DNA of 64,000 bases from Roseibacterium elongatum DSM 19469 (GCF_000590925.1 NZ_CP004372.1:725001-789000); one strand, 5' to 3'; counted from the stretch's first letter, positions 48,712-59,897 are shown. Numbers and translations: made by a program. The notes: generated from the sequence alone by a model not told the origin.

Positions 48712-48902
48712 GCCTGATCACGACCCCGAACATCGAGGACCCCGACGGGTTCTATGCTGCCCTGCTGGCTGCCCATGAGGGGCTGGACGAGGCGCAGTCC
48801 AATGCACTCAACGCACAACTCATCCTGATCCTGACCAACCATATCGGCGACATGGAGGTCTTGCAGGCCGCGTTCGCCCTCGCGCGCGAGGGCACGACCT
48901 GA
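48708..48902 (+). CDS. DUF2783 small protein, probable coupling partner of the monooxygenase
   Basis: A 64-residue acidic helical protein of DUF2783 (MSLITTPNIEDPDGFYAAL then LLILTNHIGDMEVLQAAF-like helices). It overlaps the monooxygenase by 4 nt (ATGA), so they are translationally coupled. DUF2783 is commonly encoded next to flavoprotein hydroxylases; the size suits the small coupling subunit of a MhaAB-type enzyme. The role is inferred from position. Confidence 0.82.
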   Translation: MSLITTPNIEDPDGFYAALLAAHEGLDEAQSNALNAQLILILTNHIGDMEVLQAAFALAREGTT

Positions 48903-48949
48903 GCCGCAGCGCCTTGGCTTTTGACGTCCGGCGCGCCACATAGGCGGCG

Positions 48950-49600
48950 ATGACAGATTTCATCTACAGCCCCCCCGACACGCCACTGGACATCCTGCAC
49001 GAGGATGCGGCGCTGATCCTCGTGAACAAACCGGCGGGCCTGTTGTCGGTGCCCGGTCGGGGCGCGCACCTGTCCGACTGCCTGATGTCGCGCCTGCAGG
49101 CGGCCTTCCCCGAGGCGTTGCTGGTCCACCGCCTCGATATGGATACGTCCGGTGTGATGGTCTTTGCCCGCAGCCCGGCGGCCCAACGCCATCTCGGCCT
49201 GCAATTCGAGCGGCGGCATGTGAAAAAGACCTACCATGCGCGCGTCTGGGGCGCGGTGGCGGAAAAGACGGGCACCGTCGATCTGCCCCTGATCGTGGAT
49301 TGGCCCAACCGTCCGAAACAGCATGTCGATTTCGAAAACGGCAAACCCGCCAAAACCGATTGGCGCGTCGTCCGGCACGAAGATGGCACCACCCGCATTC
49401 GCCTGTTTCCGTTGACGGGACGCTCACATCAACTGCGCGTTCACATGAAGGAACTCGGTCACCCGATCCTGGGCGACCCGTTCTATGCCGAGGGGCCGGC
49501 CCGAGATTTCCCGCGCCTCATGCTCCATGCCGAAAGCCTGAAACTACGGCATCCCGAGGGCGGGGTGGGCATGCTGTTTCGCGCAGCCGTGCCGTTCTAA
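48950..49600 (+). CDS. rluA: RluA-family pseudouridine synthase
   Basis: A 216-residue RNA-modifying enzyme, catalytic Asp in VHRLDMDTSGVM. At this length, without an S4 domain, it matches RluA (23S rRNA U746 and tRNA U32) better than RluC/RluD. The C-terminal LTGRSHQLRVHM block is intact. It is in the same direction as the monooxygenase cluster but 47 nt downstream and functionally unrelated. Confidence 0.92.
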   Translation: MTDFIYSPPDTPLDILHEDAALILVNKPAGLLSVPGRGAHLSDCLMSRLQAAFPEALLVHRLDMDTSGVMVFARSPAAQRHLGLQFERRHVKKTYHARVWGAVAEKTGTVDLPLIVDWPNRPKQHVDFENGKPAKTDWRVVRHEDGTTRIRLFPLTGRSHQLRVHMKELGHPILGDPFYAEGPARDFPRLMLHAESLKLRHPEGGVGMLFRAAVPF

Positions 49601-49676
49601 GCGCGGCTGCGATGAGTTTTTCCGAAACGGCCCCGCCGGCGGGATCATCCCGACAGGGCCGCATGAATGCGAGGGT

Positions 49677-51110
49677 TCAGTCCCAGTCGCTGACGGCCTT
49701 GACCTCCATGAACTCGTGCAGTCCGAACACCCCGCCTTCGCGCCCGTTGCCCGACTGTTTGTAGCCGCCGAACGGGCTGCCCTGCCCGAAGCCCTTGCCA
49801 TTGCCCTCGACCATGCCCGAGCGCAAGCGGCGCGCGACGCGGCGCAATTTGTCCTTGTCGCCGGTCTGGATGTAATTCGTCAGGCCGTAATCGGTGTCAT
49901 TGGCGATGCGCACGGCATCCTCTTCGCTGTCGAAGGGCATGATCGACAGGACCGGGCCAAAGATCTCCTCGCGGTAGATCGACATGTCCGGGGTGACATC
50001 GGCAAACACCGTGGGGCGGATGAAATAGCCGCGGTTCAGATGCTCGGGCCGTCCGGTTCCGCCCGCGATCAGGCGCGCGCCTTCGTCGATGCCTTTCTGG
50101 ATCAGGTCCTGGATCTTTTCATACTGGGTCTCGCTGACCGCAGGGCCGATATGACGCCCCTCTTCGCTCGACGGGCCGACCTCGACCTTGGCGGCGGCCT
50201 CGGCGGCCTGTTCGACCGCCTCGTCATAGCGCGACCGCTCGACCAGCATCCGGGTGGGCGCATTGCAGCTTTGGCCGGTGTTGCGGAAACAACGGATCAC
50301 ACCCTGCTTGACCGCTTTTTCATTGGCATCGGCAAAGATGATGTTGGCACCCTTGCCACCCAGTTCCAGGCTGACGCGCTTGATCGTGTCGGCGGCCGCC
50401 TTTGAGATCAGGCGCCCCGCGCGGGTCGAGCCGGTGAAGCTGACCATGTCGATCTCGGGATGCGCGGACAGGGTGCTGCCCACGCCGGGCCCGTCCCCGT
50501 TCACGAGGTTGAACACCCCCGCGGGCACCCCGGCCTCGTCCACCATCTCGGCAAAGAGCAGACCGGAAAGTGGCGCGATTTCCGAGGGCTTCAGCACCAT
50601 CGTGCAGCCAGCCAGAAGGGCCGGCGCGACCTTGAGCGTGATCTGGTTCATCGGCCAGTTCCACGGCGTGATCAGCGCGCACACGCCGATCGGCTCATGC
50701 AGGATGCGCTCGCCCGGTGCCCAGTCGCCCAGGGGGCGGTCCCAGTCAAAGGCTTTTGCCGCCTTGATGAACCCGTCCAGATGCCATGCGCCCGCGCCCA
50801 CCTGCTGTTGCCGCGCCAGGTCGATGGGGGCCCCCATCTCGAGGCTGATCGCCTGCGCCATATCCTCGGCACGTCGCTTGTAGATGTCCAGCAACCGCTC
50901 GACCGCGGCGATCCGCTCGGCCGGATCGGTGGCCGCCCAGCCCTCGAACGCGGCCGAGGCAGCGGCGACGGCGGCGTTCGTGTCTTCCTCTTCGCCAAGG
51001 CTGATCGTGGCGCAGACCTCTTCGGTGGCGGGGTTGATGACCGGGAAGTCCTTGGGCCGGATCGGCGCGACCCATTGGCCGTTGATGTAGAAATCTGTGC
51101 TGTTGGGCAT
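49677..51110 (-). CDS. NAD(P)-dependent aldehyde dehydrogenase
   Basis: A 477-residue ALDH-superfamily enzyme. The catalytic Cys is in NTGQSCNAPTRM and the general-base Glu in SLELGGKGAN; the coenzyme loop reads SFTGSTRAGRLI. The start at 51110 follows AAGGGAGA; longer frames lack a ribosome binding site. The substrate is not determinable; the gene lies alone, divergent from the peroxiredoxin, with a conserved palindrome in between. Confidence 0.92.
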   Translation of the reverse strand: MPNSTDFYINGQWVAPIRPKDFPVINPATEEVCATISLGEEEDTNAAVAAASAAFEGWAATDPAERIAAVERLLDIYKRRAEDMAQAISLEMGAPIDLARQQQVGAGAWHLDGFIKAAKAFDWDRPLGDWAPGERILHEPIGVCALITPWNWPMNQITLKVAPALLAGCTMVLKPSEIAPLSGLLFAEMVDEAGVPAGVFNLVNGDGPGVGSTLSAHPEIDMVSFTGSTRAGRLISKAAADTIKRVSLELGGKGANIIFADANEKAVKQGVIRCFRNTGQSCNAPTRMLVERSRYDEAVEQAAEAAAKVEVGPSSEEGRHIGPAVSETQYEKIQDLIQKGIDEGARLIAGGTGRPEHLNRGYFIRPTVFADVTPDMSIYREEIFGPVLSIMPFDSEEDAVRIANDTDYGLTNYIQTGDKDKLRRVARRLRSGMVEGNGKGFGQGSPFGGYKQSGNGREGGVFGLHEFMEVKAVSDWD

Positions 51111-51255
51111 GCTTGTCTCCCTTGTCCTTGGCGCGAACCTGTCACCGCCGCGCGCCGGCCGCAAGCCGGGTTGACCGCGACCGCCCGTTTCGGCATCGGC
51201 CGGCATGCAGGATGGGCGGGCCGATTTCGCAGGTGCGGCATTATGCACATCCTTT

Positions 51256-51272
51256 TCTGGAACGATTCCAGA
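51256..51272. promoter_or_regulatory. Irr-box-like palindrome upstream of peroxiredoxin gene
   Basis: TCTGGAA (51256-51262), CGA and TTCCAGA (51266-51272) form a perfect 7-bp inverted repeat. It resembles the alphaproteobacterial iron-control (Irr) element TTTRGAAYNRTTCYAAA with one deviation per half. It lies 73 nt before the peroxiredoxin start and about 145 nt from the divergent aldehyde dehydrogenase. Confidence 0.5.
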
Positions 51273-51345
51273 TCGAGCCCCGTGCAACCGTCACATCGCG
51301 TACCTATACTAGCGTTTGACAGTGGTAACAAACAGGAGGCCCACC

Positions 51346-51999
51346 GTGGCACTGCGTATCAACGATACCTTTCCGGATCTTACCGTCGAAACCGATCAGG
51401 GCACGATCTCGATGCATGACTACATCGGCGACCAGTGGATGATCCTGTTCTCGCACCCCAAGGATTTCACGCCGGTCTGCACGACCGAGTTCGGTGCCGT
51501 CGCGCAGCTGGCCGATGAATGGGCCAAGCGCAACACCAAGGTCATCGGCCTGTCCGTCGATGCCGTGGCCGAGCACAAGGAATGGAAGGCCGATATCGAA
51601 AGCTATGCCGGCACGGACGCGGCCTTTCCGATCATTGCCGACGAGTCGCTGGAGGTGTCCAAGGCGCTCGATATGCTGCCGGCCGAGGCCTACCTGCCCG
51701 ACGGTCGCACCGCCGCCGACTCGGCCAGTGTGCGCGTCGTCTTCATCGTCTCGCCCGACAAGAAGGTGCAGTTGATGATGTCCTACCCGATGTCGGTGGG
51801 CCGCAACTTTGCCGAGGTGCTGCGCGCCCTCGATGCGCTGCAGGCGACCTATCAAACGCCGATCGCCACGCCCGCCAACTGGGTGCATGGCCAAGACGTG
51901 ATCGTGGCCCTGTCGCTGGACGATGAGGCTGCCAAGGCCAAGTTCGGCGAAATCGACGCCAAGCTGCCCTATCTGCGCATGACGAAAATGCCGGGCTGA
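51346..51999 (+). CDS. 1-Cys peroxiredoxin (Prx6 family)
   Basis: A 217-residue thiol peroxidase that removes hydrogen peroxide and organic hydroperoxides. The peroxidatic Cys45 sits in FTPVCTTEFG; no resolving Cys is present, and the long C-terminal domain (YPMSVGRNFAEVLRALDALQ) is characteristic of the Prx6 group. A GTG start at 51346 is placed behind a perfect AGGAGG; the frame to 51316 lacks this. A weak terminator follows. Confidence 0.95.
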   Translation: MALRINDTFPDLTVETDQGTISMHDYIGDQWMILFSHPKDFTPVCTTEFGAVAQLADEWAKRNTKVIGLSVDAVAEHKEWKADIESYAGTDAAFPIIADESLEVSKALDMLPAEAYLPDGRTAADSASVRVVFIVSPDKKVQLMMSYPMSVGRNFAEVLRALDALQATYQTPIATPANWVHGQDVIVALSLDDEAAKAKFGEIDAKLPYLRMTKMPG

Positions 52000-52046
52000 C
52001 CCCGGATCGCCGGGCCTGCGCGCAGGGCGCGGGCCCGCCAGACCAC

Positions 52047-52076
52047 AAAAGGCTCCCGATTGGGGGTCCTTTTTTC
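52047..52076 (+). terminator. Probable terminator of the peroxiredoxin gene
   Basis: AAAAGG-CTCCC (52047-52057) pairs imperfectly with GGGG-TCCTTTTTT across a short loop. The stem has two mismatches, but the six-T tail is convincing. It also faces the leftward transpeptidase stop at 52099. Confidence 0.65.
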
Positions 52077-52098
52077 TTGTCCGGTGATTTGGCCGATC

Positions 52099-52725
52099 TC
52101 AGCGCGGCGAATGCAACGTCACGCGCGTTCCCAAATCGACCTGTTCATAGAGCTGCATGACATGGTCGTTCACCAACCGAACACAGCCCGAGCTGGCCGA
52201 GGTGCCGATCGACCAGGGCTGCGGCGTGCCGTGGATGCGCAGGTAGCTGTCCACATTGCCGCGGTAGAGGTACAGGGCCCGCGCGCCCAACGGGTTCTCG
52301 GGGCCGCCGGGCACACCGCCGGCGAACTGGCCGTAAACGTCGGGTTCACGGGCGATCATGTTTGCGGTCGGCGTCCAGCTGGGCCATTCGACCTTGCGGC
52401 GGATCGTGTAGCTGCCCGGGCTTTGCAGGCCCGAGCGTCCGACCGCCACGCCGTAACGCATGGCCGTGCCATCGTCGCCAATGTGATAGAGGTATTTCGG
52501 CACCGGATCGACATGGATGTCACCCGGGCGCAGACCGGCACGATGCGCCACACGCGTCGGCATGAAACGCGGATGCAGACCCCAGGGATTGTCCCCCATA
52601 GGATCGGGGCGTTCGACCTGTTCGTCAAAATCGAAATCGACAGCGTCCTGGGCCCAGACCGGCGCGGCGAGAGGCCCTGAAAACAGGGCCGCGGACGTGA
52701 TGATGAAATGACGGCGAGTCAGCAT
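52099..52725 (-). CDS. Exported L,D-transpeptidase (YkuD domain)
   Basis: A 208-residue periplasmic enzyme that forms 3-3 peptidoglycan crosslinks or anchors proteins to peptidoglycan. It has a twin-arginine-like signal (MLTRRHFIITSAALFSGPLA, cleaved near APVWA) and the YkuD catalytic His/Cys cluster HGTPQPWSIG...SSGCVRL. AAAGGAGGTGAGGG makes a very strong ribosome binding site. Divergent from phoX. No peptidoglycan-binding module is attached. Confidence 0.93.
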   Translation of the reverse strand: MLTRRHFIITSAALFSGPLAAPVWAQDAVDFDFDEQVERPDPMGDNPWGLHPRFMPTRVAHRAGLRPGDIHVDPVPKYLYHIGDDGTAMRYGVAVGRSGLQSPGSYTIRRKVEWPSWTPTANMIAREPDVYGQFAGGVPGGPENPLGARALYLYRGNVDSYLRIHGTPQPWSIGTSASSGCVRLVNDHVMQLYEQVDLGTRVTLHSPR

Positions 52726-52759
52726 CCCTCACCTCCTTTAGTCAAACGTTGGAATCGCT

Positions 52760-52782
52760 CTGAAAAGCAACTCTCTTTTCAG
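52760..52782. promoter_or_regulatory. Inverted repeat between L,D-transpeptidase and PhoX genes
   Basis: CTGAAAAG (52760-52767) and CTTTTCAG (52775-52782) are exact inverted copies with a 7-nt spacer, 35 nt upstream of the transpeptidase start. It may be an operator or a leader hairpin for the leftward gene. No factor can be assigned. Confidence 0.45.
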
Positions 52783-52991
52783 CGCTCAGGTTCCTGTGGA
52801 CAAGTCCCGCGTCGCTCACTTTTCGGTCAGTGTGGCATCCACCGCAACCCGGCATTTCGCCCGACAGGCAGGCGCCTGCACTTTTTCGCCGAGACGGGCG
52901 TCCCACCACGGCGCTTCGCCATAAAAGGTTTACAGATCGCGGTCAGACATCGGGCTCCAGCTTCGAACGCCAGACCTGAGGAGGCTTTCCG

Positions 52992-54914
52992 ATGAAAGAT
53001 ATCGACACCACCAAAATGTCCGCCGACGATTGGGACGAACTCAATTTCCCCCGGCCCGAGGTGCAGGAGTTCGACCGCGTGGTCGAGCGCGCGATCTCGC
53101 GCCGCGGCTTCCTGGGCGGCGTTCTGGCCTTCGGCTCGGGCGCGGCCGTGATGGGCGCCGGCATGCTCAAGGGCACGACCGCCATGGCCCAGCCCGTGTC
53201 GCGCTTTCCCTTCGCGCCGATCGCGGCCCAGATCGACAACACCATCCATGTCCCCGAGGGCTATAGCTGGGACGTTCTGGTGCGTTGGGGCGACCCGCTG
53301 TTTTCCGACGCCGAGGGCGCATGGGATCCGCAGGCCGGCGTCAGCGTCGATATGTCCGAGCGTGTCTTCGGCGAGAACACCGACGGCATGGAACTGTTCA
53401 ATGTCGATGGCCGCGAGATCCTTGTCGTCAACAGCGAATACACCAACCGCGACGTGAACCTGCCCCACACCGACGGCGGCACCCCCGGCAGCCTCGATGA
53501 CGTGCGCATCCTGCAGCACCTGCAGGGCGTCACCGTCATGGAAGTGGCCGAAGACGAATCCGGCTGGTCCGTCGTCATCGACAGCCCCTACAACCGCCGT
53601 ATCCACCACAACAGCCCGATGACCTTTGACGGCCCCGCCGCCGGTCACCCGCTGCTGCAAACCGAGGCCGACCCGACCGGCATGGCGTCGCTGGGGACGA
53701 TGAACAACTGTGGGTCGGGCCGCACGCCCTGGGGCACCTACCTGACCTGCGAGGAAAACTTCAACGGCTACTTCGGCGCCACCGGCGACATCCCCGCCGA
53801 CGAAACCGTGGCCGCCGGATACCGCCGCTACGGCATCGGCGCCGATGGCTGGGGCTACGATTACCACCTGTGGGATGCGCGCTTTGACACCTCGGCAAAC
53901 CCGAACGAGCCGCATCGCGTCGGCTACGTCGTCGAGATCGACCCGGCCAACCCCGACGCCACCCCGGTCAAACACACCGCGCTTGGCCGCTTCAAGCACG
54001 AGAACGCCGCCTATGCCATCGCCGCCGATGGCCGCGTGGTGGTCTACATGGGCGACGATGAACGCGGCGAGTTCATGTATCGCTGGGTCAGCCGCGATGC
54101 CTATGTCCCCGGTGAAGACACCTCGACCCTGCTGAGCGAGGGAGAGCTGTCGGTCGCCGTGTTCGACGACGACATGACCGGGCGCTGGGTGCCGCTGACG
54201 CCGGCCACCACCGGCATGGACGTGGCCCATATCGCCGTGTTCACCCGCACCGCAGCCTCGGCCGTGGGCGCCACGACGATGGACCGCCCCGAGTGGATCG
54301 CCGTTCACCCGAACGCTTCCGAGGCGTATTGCTGCCTGACCAACAACTCGCGTCGCGGCCTGTTGAACGATGACGGAACGGTGCGCACCAATGCCGGCGG
54401 CGACCCGATGAGCGTCAACGCCGTCAACCCGCGCGACACCAACCGCTTCGGCCAGATCGTGCGCTGGCGCCCGGTGGGCGGCGACCACGGGGCCGAGGGT
54501 TTCTCATGGGATCTCTACGTGATGGCCGGCAACCCCGAGGTGCACGCCGACGGCCCCTATGCCGGAACAGCGAACATCAACGCGGGCAACCTGTTCAACT
54601 CGCCCGACGGGATGCAGATCGATTCGACCGGCCTGATCTGGATTCAGACCGATGGCGACGACAGCAACGAAGGCGATTTTGCCGGCATGGGCAACAACCA
54701 GATGCTGGCGGGTGACCCTGTGACGGGCCGGATCGAGCGTTTCCTGACCGGGCCGAACGGCTGCGAAGTGACCGGCCTGACCTGGTCGTCGGATCGTCGC
54801 ACGATGTTCGTGGGCATCCAGCACCCCGATGCGCCCTTCCCCGATGGTGAGGGCAGCCTGCCCCGTTCGGCCATCGTGACGGTGCGCCGCGACGATAACG
54901 GGCTCGTCGGCTGA
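52992..54914 (+). CDS. PhoX-family alkaline phosphatase (DUF839), Tat-exported
   Basis: A 640-residue PhoX-type phosphatase, a calcium/iron enzyme exported folded by the Tat system. The Tat motif SRRGFLGG is at residue 37, behind an unusually long N-terminal region. Family blocks NNCGSGRTPWGTYLTCEEN, CCLTNNSRRG and the C-terminal WSSDRRTMFVGIQHP are intact, including the metal-binding Cys/Glu in TCEEN. GAGGAGG lies 7 nt before the ATG. No Pho box is obvious upstream, so phosphate control cannot be claimed. Confidence 0.92.
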   Translation: MKDIDTTKMSADDWDELNFPRPEVQEFDRVVERAISRRGFLGGVLAFGSGAAVMGAGMLKGTTAMAQPVSRFPFAPIAAQIDNTIHVPEGYSWDVLVRWGDPLFSDAEGAWDPQAGVSVDMSERVFGENTDGMELFNVDGREILVVNSEYTNRDVNLPHTDGGTPGSLDDVRILQHLQGVTVMEVAEDESGWSVVIDSPYNRRIHHNSPMTFDGPAAGHPLLQTEADPTGMASLGTMNNCGSGRTPWGTYLTCEENFNGYFGATGDIPADETVAAGYRRYGIGADGWGYDYHLWDARFDTSANPNEPHRVGYVVEIDPANPDATPVKHTALGRFKHENAAYAIAADGRVVVYMGDDERGEFMYRWVSRDAYVPGEDTSTLLSEGELSVAVFDDDMTGRWVPLTPATTGMDVAHIAVFTRTAASAVGATTMDRPEWIAVHPNASEAYCCLTNNSRRGLLNDDGTVRTNAGGDPMSVNAVNPRDTNRFGQIVRWRPVGGDHGAEGFSWDLYVMAGNPEVHADGPYAGTANINAGNLFNSPDGMQIDSTGLIWIQTDGDDSNEGDFAGMGNNQMLAGDPVTGRIERFLTGPNGCEVTGLTWSSDRRTMFVGIQHPDAPFPDGEGSLPRSAIVTVRRDDNGLVG

Positions 54915-54939
54915 CCCCGCAACATCCCTAACAGCAAGG

Positions 54940-54971
54940 CGCCCCCGGATCTCCATCCGGGGGCGTTTTTT
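54940..54971. terminator. Bidirectional terminator between phoX and cytochrome c
   Basis: CGCCCCCGGAT (54940-54950) pairs with ATCCGGGGGCG (54955-54965) across a CTCC loop, followed by seven Ts. It ends at the cytochrome stop. Confidence 0.93.
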
Positions 54972-55258
54972 CAGTCGGCCTCGGCCAGCCGGGCAAGATA
55001 CGCAACCAATGCGCCGACCTCGGCATCGTCGAAATCGAACTCGGGCATCGACTCGATCCCGCCCAGGGCCATGCGCAGGGTGCCTTCGCCCAAACCACGA
55101 ATATCGCCGCTGGCACCGCGCCGGGCATCGGGGCCATGGCACGCACGGCAATGCCGTTGAAACAGGGTCTCTCCGGTCTGAAGGTGATCTTCAACCGCCA
55201 CAAGGGGCGCAGGGATCAGCACAAGCAAGGCAGCCAAGGCAGCGCGGGTCGTTCGCAT
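54971..55258 (-). CDS. Small periplasmic c-type cytochrome
   Basis: A 95-residue class I cytochrome with a signal peptide (MRTTRAALAALLVLIPAPLVA) and one heme site CRACH (Cys37, Cys40, His41). The axial Met is likely to be in ESMPEFDF. Ends with a Leu-rich helix. It is monocistronic and 84 nt upstream of the pnp stop. Its electron-transfer partner is unknown; the weak ribosome binding site suggests modest expression. Confidence 0.88.
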   Translation of the reverse strand: MRTTRAALAALLVLIPAPLVAVEDHLQTGETLFQRHCRACHGPDARRGASGDIRGLGEGTLRMALGGIESMPEFDFDDAEVGALVAYLARLAEAD

Positions 55259-55275
55259 CGCGGTCGTCCATGGGC

Positions 55276-55312
55276 AAAGAAAACGGGCGCGCCCAGTCTT
55301 GGACGCGCCCGT
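55276..55312 (-). terminator. Rho-independent terminator of pnp
   Basis: On the minus strand ACGGGCGCG/CGCGCCCGT (55283-55291 with 55304-55312) is followed by a TTTTCTTT run, 31 nt after the pnp stop. Confidence 0.88.
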
Positions 55313-55342
55313 AACAGTGTCATGAAGACGAAAGCCGTGGCG

Positions 55343-57477
<2,135 letters not shown>

Positions 57478-57659
57478 CAATCGTTTCCTATCGGGGAGCT
57501 CTCCCGGCCCCTGCCGGGTCTCCCGTTTTCATGGCGGCCCCATTGCCGCCGACCCCCTCATCATGCCATGCGCCGGGGTCAAAGCGTCACGTCTCAGATG
57601 CGGGGGCCATACAGCAGATGGGCCCCATTTGAAAGGGGATTGTCCGTTTGGCGCCGGCC

Positions 57660-58634
57660 TCAGAACACCGCGTGGGCCCCACGGTCGTCGGCAACCTCAC
57701 CGCGCAAAAGCTTTTGGTAATGCGCGTATAGCGTGTCTTCGCCGAATTCCGGGGTGGCGTCCGCGTCGTAGCGCCCCGTCGCAGGATCAAGCACCAGCAT
57801 CGACTCGGTCGCGTAGTAGCGCCCGATACGCGCGAGTTCCGCCTTTTCAGCGGCCTTTCCGGAAACGCGACCGGCCAGCCCCAGCACCGCGATGATGCCA
57901 TCCAACACGCGTGGCGAGACGTGACGGACACTGGGCTTCTGCCCCATCAGGTCGAACAGCATCTGCGCCTGATCGAGCGGGGTCAGGGCCGGCCCCGGAC
58001 CGCCGATCGGCAAGATACGGTTCTGCAGGTCGGGATCGCTCAGGCAGCGCGCGACATAGCGGCCAAGGTCGGCGTCACTGATCGGTTTGCAGGCGGTGAG
58101 TTCTCCGTTCCCGAAAACGAGAAAAGGCTTGCCCGCCTTGAGCCTGTCGATCTGGCCGGAGAGCGATTTGAAGAACGCCGTAGGCCGGACGATCGACCAG
58201 GTCAGCCCGGATGCGCGCAATTCCTCCTCGAAGGCCAGTTTTGCCTGTTGAAACGCCAGCAGCGGTTTTTGCACACAGATGGCCGACAGCAAGACGAACT
58301 GTCCGATCCCCGCAACCTGCGCATCGGCCAGCAGGTCGGAATGGGCCTTGTAGTCGATGGCCCAGGCATCCTTGGGCGCCCCGGTCCGCGAGGCCAGACA
58401 CGACACCACCGCGTCGAAACCACGCGCCAGGGTCCGGCGCCTGTCGTCGCTGTCGGTCACGGCCCCCTCGACCACGGTGCAGGCGGGCAGTCCCGTGGCA
58501 TCGGCCCCCGGCCGCACCAGAGCGGTGACATCATGGCCTGCCGCCATCAGCGCCGACGCGGTGGCACGCCCGATGGTGCCCGTGCCGCCGACCAGCAGGA
58601 CGCGGTGCCCCGGACATGTCTGCGTATCAATCAT
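57660..58634 (-). CDS. bciA: BciA-type divinyl (proto)chlorophyllide a 8-vinyl-reductase
   Basis: A 324-residue NADPH-dependent reductase of bacteriochlorophyll synthesis, reducing the 8-vinyl group. It has the Rossmann motif VLLVGGTGTIGRAT (residue 12) and the run AICVQKPLLAFQQAKLAFEE, then SIVRPTAFFKSLSGQI and FLVFGNGELTACKPISDADL, all typical of BciA rather than other NmrA-like proteins. The C-terminal ARIGRYYATESMLVLD block is also characteristic. It indicates a phototrophic host. It lies between pnp and sbtAB, apart from any visible photosynthesis cluster. Confidence 0.9.
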   Translation of the reverse strand: MIDTQTCPGHRVLLVGGTGTIGRATASALMAAGHDVTALVRPGADATGLPACTVVEGAVTDSDDRRRTLARGFDAVVSCLASRTGAPKDAWAIDYKAHSDLLADAQVAGIGQFVLLSAICVQKPLLAFQQAKLAFEEELRASGLTWSIVRPTAFFKSLSGQIDRLKAGKPFLVFGNGELTACKPISDADLGRYVARCLSDPDLQNRILPIGGPGPALTPLDQAQMLFDLMGQKPSVRHVSPRVLDGIIAVLGLAGRVSGKAAEKAELARIGRYYATESMLVLDPATGRYDADATPEFGEDTLYAHYQKLLRGEVADDRGAHAVF

Positions 58635-58760
58635 GGCGCCACACTAGGCACAGGCGAAGGCCGCGCAACCGTCCATCGGGTCGCGCCCGTGACGCGCCCA
58701 CAAGAAACCCGTGCATCCGGCATTTCGGCGTCTTGCCGGATCGTCTTCATCTAAAAAATA

Positions 58761-58794
58761 GAACGTAAGTCGGAATTATTTATATTTTATGTTC
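58761..58794. promoter_or_regulatory. AT-rich inverted repeat upstream of sbtA
   Basis: GAACGTAA (58761-58768) and TTATGTTC (58787-58794) form an inverted pair with one mismatch, inside an AT-rich stretch 50 nt before the sbtA start. It is a plausible operator or promoter region; LysR-type control is possible but unproven. Confidence 0.5.
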
Positions 58795-58844
58795 CTCGGC
58801 GTCCTCATTAGATCGTCGGTCACCCAGCCCCAAGGGAGAGCGAA

Positions 58845-59897
58845 ATGGAAATCATCGTCGATATCGTCTCGGGCCTGATCGCGCAGATGCAAAAACCCAC
58901 CCTCGCCTTCCTGATCGGCGGGATGGCGCTTGCGGCGTTCGGTTCAAAGCTCGAAATCCCCGAACCCGTCTACAAGTTCATCGTGTTCCTGCTGCTCATG
59001 AAGGTCGGCCTCGGGGCCGGCATCTCGATCCGAGAGGCAAACTTCATCGACCTTGCCATCCCTGCGGTGGGCGCGGCCCTGGTGGGGATCGCGATTGTCC
59101 TTTTGGGGTCGGGAACGCTGGCACGGTTGCGCGGCGTGTCATCGATGGACGGCATGGCCACCGCGGGCCTCTTCGGGGCGGTGTCGGCCTCGACCCTCGC
59201 GGCGGGCATGGCGATGCTGGACGAAGAAGGGATCGCCTATGAGGGGTTCATCGGCGCGCTCTACCCGTTCATGGATATCGCAGCCCTTGTCACGGCGATC
59301 CTGCTTGCGCGGCTGAGCGCCGAGCGCAAGGCGGCGGCGGAAACCACCGCGCAGCCCGGTGGTGCGGTGGCGGTCGGCAAACCCGGCAGCGACAATGGCG
59401 AAATGATCCGCGGCATCCTGTCCGAGACCTTCCGCAGCGCGGCCATCTCGGCCCTTCTGCTGGGTCTGGCCCTCGGCATCCTTGCGCGGCCCGACAGCGT
59501 TTACGAGAATTTCTATGACGTGTTGTTCCGCGGGCTTCTGTCGATCCTGATGCTGATCATGGGGATGGAGGCCTGGTCGCGGCTGTCGGAATTGCGACAG
59601 GTGGCCCATGCCTACATCGCCTATGGCCTGCTGGCCCCCCTTGCCCATGGCGCACTGGGGTTCGGCGCGGGGCTGATCGTGCATCAGCTCACGGGGTTTT
59701 CCGGCGGCGGCGTCGTGCTGCTGGCCGTGATGGCGGCCTCCAGTTCCGACATTTCCGGCCCCCCGACCCTGCGCGGCGCCTTGCCCGAGGCGAACCCCTC
59801 GGCCTACGTAGGCACATCCACCGGGCTGGGCACGCCGGTCGCGATCCTGTCGATCCCGCTGTGGATCGCGCTGGCAAACATGACCATCGGAGTGTGA
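58845..59897 (+). CDS. sbtA: SbtA, sodium-dependent bicarbonate transporter
   Basis: A 350-residue inner-membrane symporter of the SbtA family, first known from cyanobacterial carbon concentration. It is arranged as two repeats of about five helices each, separated by a cytoplasmic loop (residues about 160-190). Conserved turns are VGLGAGISIREA and SSSDISGPPTLRGALPEANP near the end. AAGGGAGAG precedes the ATG. It is followed after 11 nt by sbtB. In this organism it may supply bicarbonate for anaplerotic carbon fixation. Confidence 0.92.
   Translation: MEIIVDIVSGLIAQMQKPTLAFLIGGMALAAFGSKLEIPEPVYKFIVFLLLMKVGLGAGISIREANFIDLAIPAVGAALVGIAIVLLGSGTLARLRGVSSMDGMATAGLFGAVSASTLAAGMAMLDEEGIAYEGFIGALYPFMDIAALVTAILLARLSAERKAAAETTAQPGGAVAVGKPGSDNGEMIRGILSETFRSAAISALLLGLALGILARPDSVYENFYDVLFRGLLSILMLIMGMEAWSRLSELRQVAHAYIAYGLLAPLAHGALGFGAGLIVHQLTGFSGGGVVLLAVMAASSSDISGPPTLRGALPEANPSAYVGTSTGLGTPVAILSIPLWIALANMTIGV

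Noticed and set aside
52726..52991. Pho box upstream of phoX
   Set aside because: No tandem CTGTCAT-type repeats are visible; phosphate control is not claimed.
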